Positions 16,611 through 26,632 of a DNA stretch of 64,000 nucleotides are shown piece after piece. Each line of letters begins with the position of its first letter. Positions within the stretch are counted from its first letter, which is position 1. Made by a program: the position numbers and the translations under genes. The notes beneath the pieces are model-generated. The model was given only the letters and a program-made list of their open reading frames with translations, was not told where the DNA came from and did no database searches. The DNA comes from Longimicrobiales bacterium (GTDB lineage Bacteria; Gemmatimonadota; Gemmatimonadetes; Longimicrobiales; Gaopeijiaceae), in contig CATQHQ010000002.1 in the NCBI GenBank assembly GCA_958296005.1, positions 800,501 through 864,500 on the forward strand, written 5' to 3'.

Positions 16611-19600
16611 TCACTCAACTTCATAGACGTAGACGTACCCCGACTCCTTAGGTTCGACATCGAACTCGGCACTGGCCAGTTCTCGCCCCTGTCGCTCCAC
16701 GGAAGCGTTGAAGTTATGTAGCACAGACCCGACCGGCCGCAGGAATCCGAATCCCTGCTCAAGGCGACAGCGCCAACTTGCGCCGTCGGCCCACTTGATT
16801 CTGCATTCCCGAGGATGCTTCACGCGCCTTAGGTTGTGCATGGCGACATCGACTTCCATGCCCTTGGCAGAGAACATCGCCTCGATTCCCTTTTTGGCTT
16901 CACTACCTGTCGGCCAGTCGTCCGAAACAACGCGCAGTGTCCGCATTCGCGCGGTTGGGCGTGTACTGACGATCCGAAACGTCGTATCATTTGCGGCGCC
17001 GCCGGCAAGTCTGGCAAGCGCGACGAACATCTCTGCAACCAAGCGAGCAGTTAACGGCGAGCGAACGTATCGATCCTGATACACTACCTCCAATATAGAC
17101 GAGTGTTCCTGAAGCCGGACATCCAGTTCCGGTGCAACGGCGATGACCTCACGCCAAAAAACTTCGCCGACATCGGCCACTGGGCCTCGGAGGACATCGT
17201 GCAGTACGACCTCGTTTAGTCTTCCGGCCGGAGTCCTGCGCAAGTCCGTAGCGTCGACGTCGGACAGCAGATCGGGAGGCGATCCCGGGTCCCCTCGCAC
17301 TATGTGGGCACTTTTTCCCGAAACGCCCCAGCTCTTTCCCGGAACGAGGGCATCCGTGGATCGGGCTGCGAAGGCTAGTCGCCGTCCGCTCCCATGAAGC
17401 TCCGCCACAATGCATCGGGAACCGTCACTGTCACGTCGGCCGCGCAACAGTTTGATCCCAACTGAGCGCATACACGCGGCCAGCCAGGCTCGGGCTTCAA
17501 GTGGTATGGAGTCGACGTGGTACGGCAGTACGACTTCCACGTCAGTTTGCTCGGCGGTCCATCGCAAAATGTCCCTGCGAAGCGGCCAATCTTCAAGAGA
17601 CCACTGGTCGAAATCACCTCCGAGGTGTAGTCTGACCGTGTCGGTCGCCCGACGCTCTCTCGAAATGGCAGCAGCAACGGATTCGAACTCCAGTCGCGTC
17701 TCCGGTCCGAATGTCTGGTAATCCCGTGGCAGCCGTAGGCCGTGCACGAACGCATCGGTGAGGACGCCCAGCGCCTCGTGACGGTCCAGTTGGCCAACAG
17801 AGTGATGCGTGTCGTACGACAGCAGGCAAGCGTGACAGGCTTTGTCGCATCGCCGAGAACACTCAAGAACCCCTCGTGCCCCTCGAATGAGTTCGGGAAG
17901 GTGCTCGCCCGCCTGAGCGACGAACCCGGCGCCGCCCGTGGCCGTGTCGTACAACACGATGGACTGGACACCCTTATCCGTCTCGGCTATTCGCACGGGA
18001 TTGACTGCCCAGCCAATCTCCCGATCCTCGATTCCGATCTTCCTAGCCAGAGCCTCGCGCAAGGCGACGGCTATGGAGCAGGCAGCGTGCCGGGTGAGTG
18101 TGGCATGGCTACCGACAGAATGCAGCTGCAGCTCAAAGACGTCGGTTTCCCTTGATACGCCGAGCCAATGGTTTCGGCGGATCGAAAAAGTATTGTCGTT
18201 GCCGCGGCAACGACCATCCGGTCCGGTTGCCGTCCCTCGGCGCATCGGCTTGTGGTCTCTCAATGCGTTGGGCAACTCACGACCATCATCTGGTCTCAAC
18301 TCAGATGCGGCGCGACCGCACTGCAAGCACACGGCAAATCCATTCCCGTGTTCGCCGTTGGTGTACCCAAACACGTGGCCCCGGGCGCTATACCGGAAGC
18401 GACCAAGTTCCGGACGAGCAAGACTCTGCCACTGTTCGCCGGCTGTCGCAATCCAGGGCTGTCGCGCCGGAACATAGCCAAACCGGCCGAGGTCGTTGGT
18501 CGCGCGATCTCGAATGTCTACGGTAAAACCGGCTGGTTCAATGTACGACTGTCCATTCACGCGCCGTTCGATGTCTGCACAGTACTCCGACTCACACGTC
18601 TGTGGAGCACGGAACGACATGCCGATCTCTCCGCAACGGGAACACCACCATACATAGCGAAGAGCCTGGATCTCGCTAATCGCGGCGTCGGAGGCAGGAA
18701 TCTTCCAATTGAGAGTCACGCCGGACGACTGAAGTACGCGACCGTCGACCACGACATCCGCCCCCGGGGCGTATTCCCGAAGAGCTTGGAACAAGTCGCG
18801 CGTGGGATAGTGTCCGGTACGGCGTATATTGTCCTCGCGATTCAGATAGTTGCCTAGGTTCCTCTCCTTGCGGCGAAGGTCCTCTTCGGTTGTGGTTACG
18901 AACGGCACGATCTGAGTGGGAAATCCGTACCCGGGCAAGAAATTCCGAAGTGCCAGTTCCTTCAGCAGGTATTCTTCCCGAAGTCGCCGCAACTGAATCG
19001 CCAGCGCTCTACGCGCCGGCTTGTGTTCGAGCTTCGTCCCCACGGCACCAAGCTCATCGTTCAACGGATCGACTTCAGCCACCCAATCCCTCATGGCGGC
19101 CTCAATCTTATCCCTGACGGTCCGCAGAAGCGACTTTGTGTCGACTCCGTCGAGGACCGAGCGGCGCAAAAGGTGCTTGAGCCCGTCTCTGGTCCATGCG
19201 TCTTCAGCCGCCGCTGAGCCGAGCCAACTCTGGAAACGGGAACACACCGACTTGCCGTCCTCCGGCACCTCAAAGAACCACCCCGCCGTCAGCCTGTGAA
19301 CCTCAGCGTCACCGTGCTCAATGGAGAAGAATCGAGTAAGTGCCAAGGCATTGACATGCCGTTGCACGATCCTTTCGCTACCGAGACTGACCTGTGCGAC
19401 ATGCGACTCCTCCGTGAACGGCCAAAGAGGTCGCCTAAACACGAATTCGCCGTGAGGCGACGTGTTGCACAGCGTCAACGCGAACGCCCTTTCCTCGCGT
19501 CGTCTGCCAGCGCGACCCACACGTTGCAGGTAGTTCGCTGGACTGGGAGGAGCGTTGTTCAGGGCCACCGCGGATAGGCCGCCAATGTCTACGCCCATTT

Positions 19601-22600
19601 CCATCGTCGTGGAACAACTCAAGACGTTAATTGTGCCCTTGCGGAAGCGGTCTTCAAGCTGTCGCAATCGGTTCGCGTCCAGCTGAGCGGAATGCTCAGC
19701 GACCTGATAGAACGTTGCCCCGCGGAACACGCGGTCGCTCAGTCCTTGCCAGACGCCTTGCTCGCGTAGCGCTGGAATGTCCTTGTCGGCCCGAATGACA
19801 GTATCAACCTCTTCCCGGCTGTACTTCGCGCCGGTCGACTTGCTCCAAAACGGTGCGGGCAAACGTGGCATGCGAATCCTCGGCGCCCGCACAGCTGGGT
19901 CATCAAGACCCGGGGCAACGTACGGCGTAAAGTCAGCTACAACAGTGTCGAGGACACGTCGAGTTACAGGGCATAGCCATGCCTCCCTCACTTCTCGCAG
20001 CACGACTTGGCTGCCAAGAGCAAGAATCCTTCCCGGGTCTGCAGTGGTTAGCACCCGGCGCACAGGTGCCCAAGCCGAGAGCAGGCACTCGTTGATCTCC
20101 GCTTCGCCGTCGGGCTGCTTTGGGTCTACGTCCAGCACCCGGGCTAGCAGTTGCACAAGACGGGAGCGTCGGCGCCCCGGACCGGAGAGCGGCCACGGCA
20201 CGGCTCCCTTGAACCGCTCGCCGTCAGGCCCCACCAACACCGTCGGCCGGTGTGGTACGCCCAACCACGGAACCAAGTTCGGTGCCACGTCGATTGCCCT
20301 CCTGCTTCGCACGCCGAAGTCGATTGCGATCTTGAGGAAGTTCCTCCATTCACTTGCGTCCAAGCCCCGACGCTGCCAGGGCGCAGGCAGATCGGGCGTC
20401 TTGCGGAGATCTGGGTAGTCAACCGCGATGAATCCGAGCGTTTCCAGCGAGTTCTGGCGCTTTGGACGGCGCGAGAACTCCCTCAACAGCGCGATCTCTG
20501 CCAGTTCCATGTCCCTTAGGTCCGAAAGCGGAAGATGTCGCCATTGCTCTCGCATCCAGTCCACCCATTTCGTTTGTTGCGCCAGCTTTTTGACCACGTC
20601 CATCCACCCGAGCCGACCAAGATTGGGAGCCAGGGCGGCTTTCAGATCGCGGCGCTGCGAGTCCAGCATGCGCGCCAATACGGGATTTTCAGGATTTTCG
20701 CAGGCTAGCCCTTCAAGTTCTGCAATGTCCTTTCGAATGCGCTCAATATCTTCCGGAGGGACCTCCTGATCAGTGCGCGCCGCCACGACCGAGTGATACA
20801 CGAAGCCGCGGGTGAAGTTCCGCTCGGCCTCGATCTGCGCACTCAGAGCAAACCGTGCAGTGCCCTGTCGGCTGTCCGTAAACGTCAACAGCCGTCGTCC
20901 GTCCGATGGTAGCCGTCTGCCGCCGTTGGGCAACGGCGACGTATGGTCAAGTACGACTGGAATGACGCTCCGCAGGATGAGTGATGCCCCTGCTCGGACT
21001 GGCCTCAGCAGCGTCTTCGCCAGTCGACGGGCCCCACACTCGGAACAGGTGACGGAACCGCCACGAGGAGCGATTTCGCCGAAGCCTTGTGACCTCTCTG
21101 TCCCTTCCTTCGTCCAGCGGCCTGTCTTCGTGTCTAGGTAAATTGTATCAACGTGAGGAGTGGCTAGATGGCCAAGATATCGATCCACCGAACCCTCGTT
21201 CGAGCTAGGTTCTTCTTCGTCGGGGTCCTCCTCATCACCTTCAAGATGATTGAAGTCTTCGTCCTCATCGTCGTCAAGGCCACCAAGCGGCCGAGACGCG
21301 ATCACGTGGTCGCCGGACTGTCCTACCGTCAGCTTGCCAGTGACGTATTCCTTGCCACACTCGCTGCACAGCACGACATCCAGCACGAGGGACTTGCATT
21401 CGTCGCATCGTTCCCGTCGCTCAAAGAACAGTTTTCCGTACGCCCACTCGAAATCGTCAAGCGCCGTTCCCTTGCGGCCGGGGCAGTTCGCGGAAATGCA
21501 TGCCCATATGCCGCCATGAGTTCGATGGAAGAAGTGGCCACGGACGCGAAGGAAAGGCAGGTCATCGACAAACGACGTCGTGGCAAGGTCCAACAAGTCG
21601 AGGGTCTCTTGGCGCGCGTCCAGACAGCATTCACCGCTCTCGGTGCCGAGCCTTGTCCGTGTCAGCTGCGTCAGTGTAAGTGCGCGTCCCTCTTCGAGGA
21701 GTAGTGCCCTGCGGACCCGGAGCGCTGGCGCGGCGGCGGCCAGCAACCTGCCTCGCTCTGCAGGACTCTTGCGGCGAAGTTGGACTGGGCACGGAAGCGT
21801 GGGACTAGGGATCAGCGCAGGATTCCGAGGCAACGGCGGCGGATCGCGCTGCCCCCGAACCACATGTACGCCCTCGGTCGAGACTCCAGCAAGGTCCGCA
21901 AGAAACTGTCTCAGTTGCTGGTTGTCAGTGTCATTGCCTTTTCCTATCGTCGCAGAAGTCGCAACGAATCGCACACTTCCGGGCTCGACGCCAAACGAGT
22001 GAAGCACCCGTCGCAGCAGTAGCGCAAGTTCGGCGGACCGTGAGCCCAAGTACGTATGAGCTTCATCTAGGACGATCCAACGAAGCATTCCTTGGGATTG
22101 ATCCAAGATCGGCTTGTCGACGGCTCGAATCAGCATGTACTCCAGCATGGTGGCGTTGGTCACGAGGATCGGGGGCGGGTCCGTGCGAAGCATCTGCCTG
22201 TCCGGTACGATCTCCTTGCCACCGAGCCTGCGCTGCTCAGCGACGGACATCTTTTCGGGTGTGTCCCCCTTGTAGAGGCAATACCGGATGTCTCCGTCAA
22301 ACGGCCGCAACCAAGCGCTCAATCGATCCCTTTGGCTGTTGATGAGTGCATTCAGTGGATACAAGAACAACGCTCGAACCCCGCTGAGGTGGCCCTGGCT
22401 CCGGCGCTCCCGCGCGAGGGCGTCCATGATCGGCACCAGGAAGCCTTCGGTCTTCCCCGATCCCGTGCCACTTGTAATGAGCACCGATTGCGGTGCTTTC
22501 TCCTTCAGACGCCTCCATGCCGCGAGCTGGTGGGTGAACGGCTTCCATTCCTTGGGGAAGCGATATTCGGCTAGCCGGTCGTCGTCCGAGCGGGCGTCCA

Positions 22601-22880
22601 TAGCATTGACCACTTCTTCGCTGAGGAAACCGGCTGTCGCAAGATCGTGCATGGTGTCTGCGGCGCACTGCCAATCGAAGATCGCTTCAAAGACTGGATC
22701 GGCAAGGAAACTGCCCTCCTGTCCGGGGGACCTTCGAAGGGCCTCCTGCAGGTAGCGTCGTAGCGCGGCCGTTCGTGGCCCGTAGATGCCGATCAGCGAG
22801 CTCGCCGACCTCTCCACGAGTTCTCGCAAGAGAGGCTCGAAGAAACGAGGCGACGAAGACATGGCAGGTGGCTGGCTCAT
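16611..22880 (-). CDS. druE: Druantia DruE-like giant helicase with DUF1998 domain
   Basis: 2089-residue superfamily 2 helicase. Motifs in order: Walker A TSGTGSGKTE (136-145), DEAH (272-275), TSAT (308-311), the RecA2 segment LSCSTTMEMGVDIGG (1087-1101) and QRVGRAGR (1119-1126). Zinc-type Cys pairs occur at CDECK...CSECG (about 492-508), CSECG (612-616) and WWCSRCG (1411-1417). The DUF1998 region has LYDTATGGAGF (1643-1653) and a four-Cys cluster at 1674-1685. An acidic insert lies at 535-560. One protein of about 2000 residues carrying both helicase and DUF1998 is the hallmark of DruE in Druantia anti-phage systems. It overlaps the upstream gene by ATGA. The last 380 residues match nothing I can name with confidence. 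Confidence 0.85.
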   Translation of the reverse strand: MSQPPAMSSSPRFFEPLLRELVERSASSLIGIYGPRTAALRRYLQEALRRSPGQEGSFLADPVFEAIFDWQCAADTMHDLATAGFLSEEVVNAMDARSDDDRLAEYRFPKEWKPFTHQLAAWRRLKEKAPQSVLITSGTGSGKTEGFLVPIMDALARERRSQGHLSGVRALFLYPLNALINSQRDRLSAWLRPFDGDIRYCLYKGDTPEKMSVAEQRRLGGKEIVPDRQMLRTDPPPILVTNATMLEYMLIRAVDKPILDQSQGMLRWIVLDEAHTYLGSRSAELALLLRRVLHSFGVEPGSVRFVATSATIGKGNDTDNQQLRQFLADLAGVSTEGVHVVRGQRDPPPLPRNPALIPSPTLPCPVQLRRKSPAERGRLLAAAAPALRVRRALLLEEGRALTLTQLTRTRLGTESGECCLDARQETLDLLDLATTSFVDDLPFLRVRGHFFHRTHGGIWACISANCPGRKGTALDDFEWAYGKLFFERRERCDECKSLVLDVVLCSECGKEYVTGKLTVGQSGDHVIASRPLGGLDDDEDEDFNHLEGDEEDPDEEEPSSNEGSVDRYLGHLATPHVDTIYLDTKTGRWTKEGTERSQGFGEIAPRGGSVTCSECGARRLAKTLLRPVRAGASLILRSVIPVVLDHTSPLPNGGRRLPSDGRRLLTFTDSRQGTARFALSAQIEAERNFTRGFVYHSVVAARTDQEVPPEDIERIRKDIAELEGLACENPENPVLARMLDSQRRDLKAALAPNLGRLGWMDVVKKLAQQTKWVDWMREQWRHLPLSDLRDMELAEIALLREFSRRPKRQNSLETLGFIAVDYPDLRKTPDLPAPWQRRGLDASEWRNFLKIAIDFGVRSRRAIDVAPNLVPWLGVPHRPTVLVGPDGERFKGAVPWPLSGPGRRRSRLVQLLARVLDVDPKQPDGEAEINECLLSAWAPVRRVLTTADPGRILALGSQVVLREVREAWLCPVTRRVLDTVVADFTPYVAPGLDDPAVRAPRIRMPRLPAPFWSKSTGAKYSREEVDTVIRADKDIPALREQGVWQGLSDRVFRGATFYQVAEHSAQLDANRLRQLEDRFRKGTINVLSCSTTMEMGVDIGGLSAVALNNAPPSPANYLQRVGRAGRRREERAFALTLCNTSPHGEFVFRRPLWPFTEESHVAQVSLGSERIVQRHVNALALTRFFSIEHGDAEVHRLTAGWFFEVPEDGKSVCSRFQSWLGSAAAEDAWTRDGLKHLLRRSVLDGVDTKSLLRTVRDKIEAAMRDWVAEVDPLNDELGAVGTKLEHKPARRALAIQLRRLREEYLLKELALRNFLPGYGFPTQIVPFVTTTEEDLRRKERNLGNYLNREDNIRRTGHYPTRDLFQALREYAPGADVVVDGRVLQSSGVTLNWKIPASDAAISEIQALRYVWWCSRCGEIGMSFRAPQTCESEYCADIERRVNGQSYIEPAGFTVDIRDRATNDLGRFGYVPARQPWIATAGEQWQSLARPELGRFRYSARGHVFGYTNGEHGNGFAVCLQCGRAASELRPDDGRELPNALRDHKPMRRGTATGPDGRCRGNDNTFSIRRNHWLGVSRETDVFELQLHSVGSHATLTRHAACSIAVALREALARKIGIEDREIGWAVNPVRIAETDKGVQSIVLYDTATGGAGFVAQAGEHLPELIRGARGVLECSRRCDKACHACLLSYDTHHSVGQLDRHEALGVLTDAFVHGLRLPRDYQTFGPETRLEFESVAAAISRERRATDTVRLHLGGDFDQWSLEDWPLRRDILRWTAEQTDVEVVLPYHVDSIPLEARAWLAACMRSVGIKLLRGRRDSDGSRCIVAELHGSGRRLAFAARSTDALVPGKSWGVSGKSAHIVRGDPGSPPDLLSDVDATDLRRTPAGRLNEVVLHDVLRGPVADVGEVFWREVIAVAPELDVRLQEHSSILEVVYQDRYVRSPLTARLVAEMFVALARLAGGAANDTTFRIVSTRPTARMRTLRVVSDDWPTGSEAKKGIEAMFSAKGMEVDVAMHNLRRVKHPRECRIKWADGASWRCRLEQGFGFLRPVGSVLHNFNASVERQGRELASAEFDVEPKESGYVYVYEVE

Positions 22881-25800
22881 TCAAGCGCCTTCGACACCTT
22901 GTCGGCTTGCAATCTGCCGAACGCGATCATATGGGCGTAATGTAGCGTATCGTCAAACCACTCATGCTCGCCTTCCCGAACGTCCCTGATTGCACGCGCC
23001 AGGTTAGCCGGGAGTTCGATTCCCGACACCACCGACGCAGCCGTCAACGCCGGAGCGTCGGCGTAGTCGGCCCTTTTCTGTTCCGAAAACGGCCCGACTC
23101 GGTTGACGAACAAGCCATGGCTCCACGAGCTGCTATCCCGGATCGCTCGGATGCACGCGCGCAGGCCCGGAAGGGGTGGAAGGTCGCGGAGGCTTCGGTA
23201 CTGAGCGGGGCACTGTCTTTGTTTCTCCGTATACATCTTCTGGACGCTGTCCAACAGGTCGGGCCTCGCGACCCTTCCGGCTTCCCGTATCGTCTCGCCG
23301 GTTAGCCTAGCGCGCACAAATTCGAATGCGACGTGTAATCCCGGCAATAGCGGCTTCATTCGATCGATCCGTGAGTCGACATAGCTGACGAACAGTCGGT
23401 CGATTTTCTCTTGATCGCCAAGAGGGGCTAGTTCTGCTTTGACGTGCTTTGAGTACGCGGTGAAGGCTTCTCGCCAGGCATACAGCGGTATTTGCCACCA
23501 AGCGAAGGAGAACGCTTCCATGCGTTGCCAAAGGACCTCGAGCTCCCCAGGAGTCGCAATGACGGCTGCCATCGCACATGCGTGTGAAGTCCCTGCCAAG
23601 GCCCGCAATAAAGGAAACACCTGGACCGGAAGGGAAGTCTCCCGAAGATAGGCAAAGACTAGCGGCCAGTCTGATTCGGTAACGGAGGGCTGCGTGGCTA
23701 GTTGGCGTGCTACTTCCCGAAACGCCTCCATTCCGTCAGCACCGGCGTCCCACTTGGCGTAGGCTGTCCTGACGTTCTCGACCTTGGCGTCCATGTGCGG
23801 CCGACGATCTCCAGCGTATATGTCCAGTGGCCGGGCTCGTTGCCAGTCCTTTTGGTGCCCGACAATCAGGTACGGCCCTGGATCGAAAGTGTCCGGGATG
23901 CGCCAACCACTGCCGCTCTCGCGCTTCTGTAACACTTCCGGCTGCAAACCCGTGTCAAGGAGCGGGAGCGCTTCAACCATGAACGCCGCCAGTTCCTCCT
24001 CCGACATCTTAGCATGACTAGCCTCGTCTAGGTCAATGGCTCCGGGGCAGTGCTTTAGCTCCAAGTCAAAGCGGCTAACTTTGATCTGTGTAGGTGCCAG
24101 TGCTCCCGCGCTCCAATTGCTGTGAACGCGCAGTGCGACCCAGCCGTCCAGGTTGTCGCTGCACGAAAGGCGATCTGCGACTGCCGGTTGCACAAGGGCA
24201 AGGTCGAGCGCGTAATGCCCTCGGCGTACTCTCGGCACATCCCTTACAAGCATGCCACGACACCTGATGTTGTTCGCGTCCGTGCCTGTGCCACGGTATT
24301 GTCCCTGTATCGAGAACTCTGCGGTGCCCGGTATGACCACTTCGGTGCGCACTCCAGCCAAGTGCCCTTCGGTCAGAGTGGCGTCTCTTGACAGCTTCTG
24401 CCCACGGGCGTCGAGGAACACTGCGCGCCTCGCGGGGAATGGGAGTTCGAGTGCAACCCTTTCCCGTCCATTCCAATCCACTACGACGGTGACCGCATAG
24501 GGCGGATCATCGTCGGTCGTTAATTCGAGGCAATACTCATCACTTACTGCATGACCATTCGCGTTCACGCCTACAGGTTTGGCGACAGCAACCTGAACGT
24601 CGCCGAACCGCTGTAGCAGTATCTGGCCGCGTAGTTCATCGGTTGTCGGCCGAATCTCGACGGTAGCGTGTCGTGGCAAGACGCTGAGCCGAACCGAATG
24701 ACGAACCGCAGCGTCCCTCGTGTATCGTAGCGTGCCAGTACCACGAACTGGTTCATGACCGAAGTACGGCCTCCAGCGTGCACCTCGCATGTCAGGCTTC
24801 CATTCCAGATTCTCTTCTGGAACGGATTCGTATTCGCCGTCGCGCCACTCGTGCATCTTGGGGTTGCCGAGATACACCGGTGGGCCGCCGCGTCTGGAGG
24901 ACAGCTGCTTTCCAGAGAGCCTATACTCCACGTTGGATGTGCTCGATAGTGCTCCTGTCTCAACAACGGCTCGCGCGCCGTCCGTTGCCACAAAGGTTAC
25001 CTTTCCCCTCACGCGATAAACGCATCGACTACGTTTGCAGAGCGTTCCGAGAACATTGACGGCAGCATCACTGTGGACTTCAACCGAGACGTCTCGACTT
25101 GCGGCAACCAGCCCCCAGCGCTCCCTGATCTTCACCGATCCCTGGCCAACGAGACGGCAAGGCTGTTGCGCAACTTCGTCGGCATCCTTGGCATCCTTCG
25201 GTGCGAACACCCAAGGCAATTCGGTAAGGCCGTCAGCCCCCGGAAAATGGTCGGTGAAGAACGATTCGTCCAGGAACCGCGCCACGAGCCGTCGGGCTTG
25301 CTGCAAACCAGACTCGTGACGCCGTCGAGTGGCGGGCAGGAGTTCTACGCCGTAGGTACCCTTCTGCTCAGCCGTCCTGAGCCGCGTGACAACAGCGAGC
25401 GGCTGAACCGGTCCTCCGTCGACCTGCACGCTCAAGTCGAAGCGGCCCGGGACAGGGGTGTCGGTGGCGCGACAAAACAGCCGGTTGAACATCACCGACT
25501 CGATTGTCACAGGAATGTGGAAGTATCCGACTAATTTCCACTGGTCGTCTCCGACCGGTACCATTTCGACATTCCAGCGCACTCGGATTCGGCCGCCCCT
25601 CGCCACTTCCGCAGCGTCCAACAGCAACCCGTTCAAAAGCGTCCGGGCCACGTCGTCGGAAAGCCTTACGGGAAGCGCGTCTCGCCATCCAGGATGGGTA
25701 CGATCCAAGTCGCGAACCGGCGTACTGGATTCCCCTACCTCTCGTTGCAGAATCAGTATTCGCTGTACTAGTTGGGCCGCCAGTTCATAAACGACATGCT

Positions 25801-26359
25801 GGCGCCACGACTTGGGAAGAAAATGGCGCGCTTGTTCCGCAAGGTCTCGGGCCTGGACCTCAGCAGATTGGAAGAGTGTACATTCTTCCATCACCGCCTT
25901 CAGGTAGGATCGCAGATGAGTCGGCCTCTTCAGCAGACTCAGTGGAAGCCCGCCTTCGCAAGCCAATGTAGCCAAGTACCGCCTTGAGTCTCCGACCTGC
26001 AGTACCTCCCGCTTCCACCTGCTAAGTCCCCGTGCGACTAGATCGTGGAGATGAAGGTAGCGGACCTCGCCAGGTGCGAATTCGGGGTGGCCCAATTCGG
26101 CCAACAGAGGTTGCCACTTCCATGGCCCACTCGCGTAATGCCGTCGCCACCACTCCGCGGCCCAGAGGCAGAATCCCATTGCAGCGAAGGGTCTCGGGGG
26201 CCTTCGATGAAGTTCATCGGAGAGAGCATCTCGCAGGCCCGCCAACTCCCGTTTGTACGCAGCGTATCGATACAGGGGTCGCCCGTCGGGTTCGGTAAGG
26301 CCGTGCCTCGTCAACAGGCTTTCAATGACGGTTTGCGAGCTCGGAGGACTGGGATCCAT
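22877..26359 (-). CDS. druH: Druantia type III DruH-like protein (STY4851-like)
   Basis: A 1160-residue protein without a recognisable catalytic motif, encoded immediately before the DruE-like helicase and overlapping it by 4 bp (ATGA). Druantia type III consists of exactly DruH plus DruE, and size, order and coupling fit. The N-terminal 90 residues contain GFCLWAAEWWRRHY followed by GPWKWQPLLAELG, a pattern I recall from the STY4851 family found beside such helicases. The middle is beta-rich, the last 350 residues look helical. I use ATG at 26359; the frame is open to 26737 but that stretch does not look like protein. GTG at about residue -7 is an alternative. The function is inferred from context only. 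Confidence 0.72.
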   Translation of the reverse strand: MDPSPPSSQTVIESLLTRHGLTEPDGRPLYRYAAYKRELAGLRDALSDELHRRPPRPFAAMGFCLWAAEWWRRHYASGPWKWQPLLAELGHPEFAPGEVRYLHLHDLVARGLSRWKREVLQVGDSRRYLATLACEGGLPLSLLKRPTHLRSYLKAVMEECTLFQSAEVQARDLAEQARHFLPKSWRQHVVYELAAQLVQRILILQREVGESSTPVRDLDRTHPGWRDALPVRLSDDVARTLLNGLLLDAAEVARGGRIRVRWNVEMVPVGDDQWKLVGYFHIPVTIESVMFNRLFCRATDTPVPGRFDLSVQVDGGPVQPLAVVTRLRTAEQKGTYGVELLPATRRRHESGLQQARRLVARFLDESFFTDHFPGADGLTELPWVFAPKDAKDADEVAQQPCRLVGQGSVKIRERWGLVAASRDVSVEVHSDAAVNVLGTLCKRSRCVYRVRGKVTFVATDGARAVVETGALSSTSNVEYRLSGKQLSSRRGGPPVYLGNPKMHEWRDGEYESVPEENLEWKPDMRGARWRPYFGHEPVRGTGTLRYTRDAAVRHSVRLSVLPRHATVEIRPTTDELRGQILLQRFGDVQVAVAKPVGVNANGHAVSDEYCLELTTDDDPPYAVTVVVDWNGRERVALELPFPARRAVFLDARGQKLSRDATLTEGHLAGVRTEVVIPGTAEFSIQGQYRGTGTDANNIRCRGMLVRDVPRVRRGHYALDLALVQPAVADRLSCSDNLDGWVALRVHSNWSAGALAPTQIKVSRFDLELKHCPGAIDLDEASHAKMSEEELAAFMVEALPLLDTGLQPEVLQKRESGSGWRIPDTFDPGPYLIVGHQKDWQRARPLDIYAGDRRPHMDAKVENVRTAYAKWDAGADGMEAFREVARQLATQPSVTESDWPLVFAYLRETSLPVQVFPLLRALAGTSHACAMAAVIATPGELEVLWQRMEAFSFAWWQIPLYAWREAFTAYSKHVKAELAPLGDQEKIDRLFVSYVDSRIDRMKPLLPGLHVAFEFVRARLTGETIREAGRVARPDLLDSVQKMYTEKQRQCPAQYRSLRDLPPLPGLRACIRAIRDSSSWSHGLFVNRVGPFSEQKRADYADAPALTAASVVSGIELPANLARAIRDVREGEHEWFDDTLHYAHMIAFGRLQADKVSKALE

Positions 26360-26384
26360 GCCGGATGAGAGTGTGGGATAGTCG

Positions 26385-26579
26385 ATGGTCACAGCTGGTG
26401 GAGCAGTCTCGATGATGCGCACTGATTTGGCGGACGGCAAGATGCGGACCGGAATCCCGGATAGCTTCCGGGTGGCCCAAGAGCTGCTTGTCGTCGTTGG
26501 GCAACGAGATGCCCCGGAGGAGTATTTGCCGCTGGCGGGCGAGCTCCTGCGGCGGTGCGGGGTCGAGCCGCCGCAGTAG
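26385..26579 (+). CDS. Possible small protein ahead of the methyltransferase gene
   Basis: A 64-codon open frame in the gap between the divergent druH and methyltransferase genes. Its second half has coding-like third-position GC and an amphipathic pattern around QELLVVVGQRDAPEEYLPL. No helix-turn-helix is evident, so I do not call it a controller protein. A 93-codon frame on the opposite strand (26322-26603) is equally open, so one or both may be chance. If neither is real, 26360-26632 is simply the divergent promoter region. Confidence 0.3.
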   Translation: MVTAGGAVSMMRTDLADGKMRTGIPDSFRVAQELLVVVGQRDAPEEYLPLAGELLRRCGVEPPQ

Positions 26580-26632
26580 GCGCGTAGCTTCCGAAGTTGA
26601 CAAAGACGTCCAGACGTCTCACCTTTCGCGGC

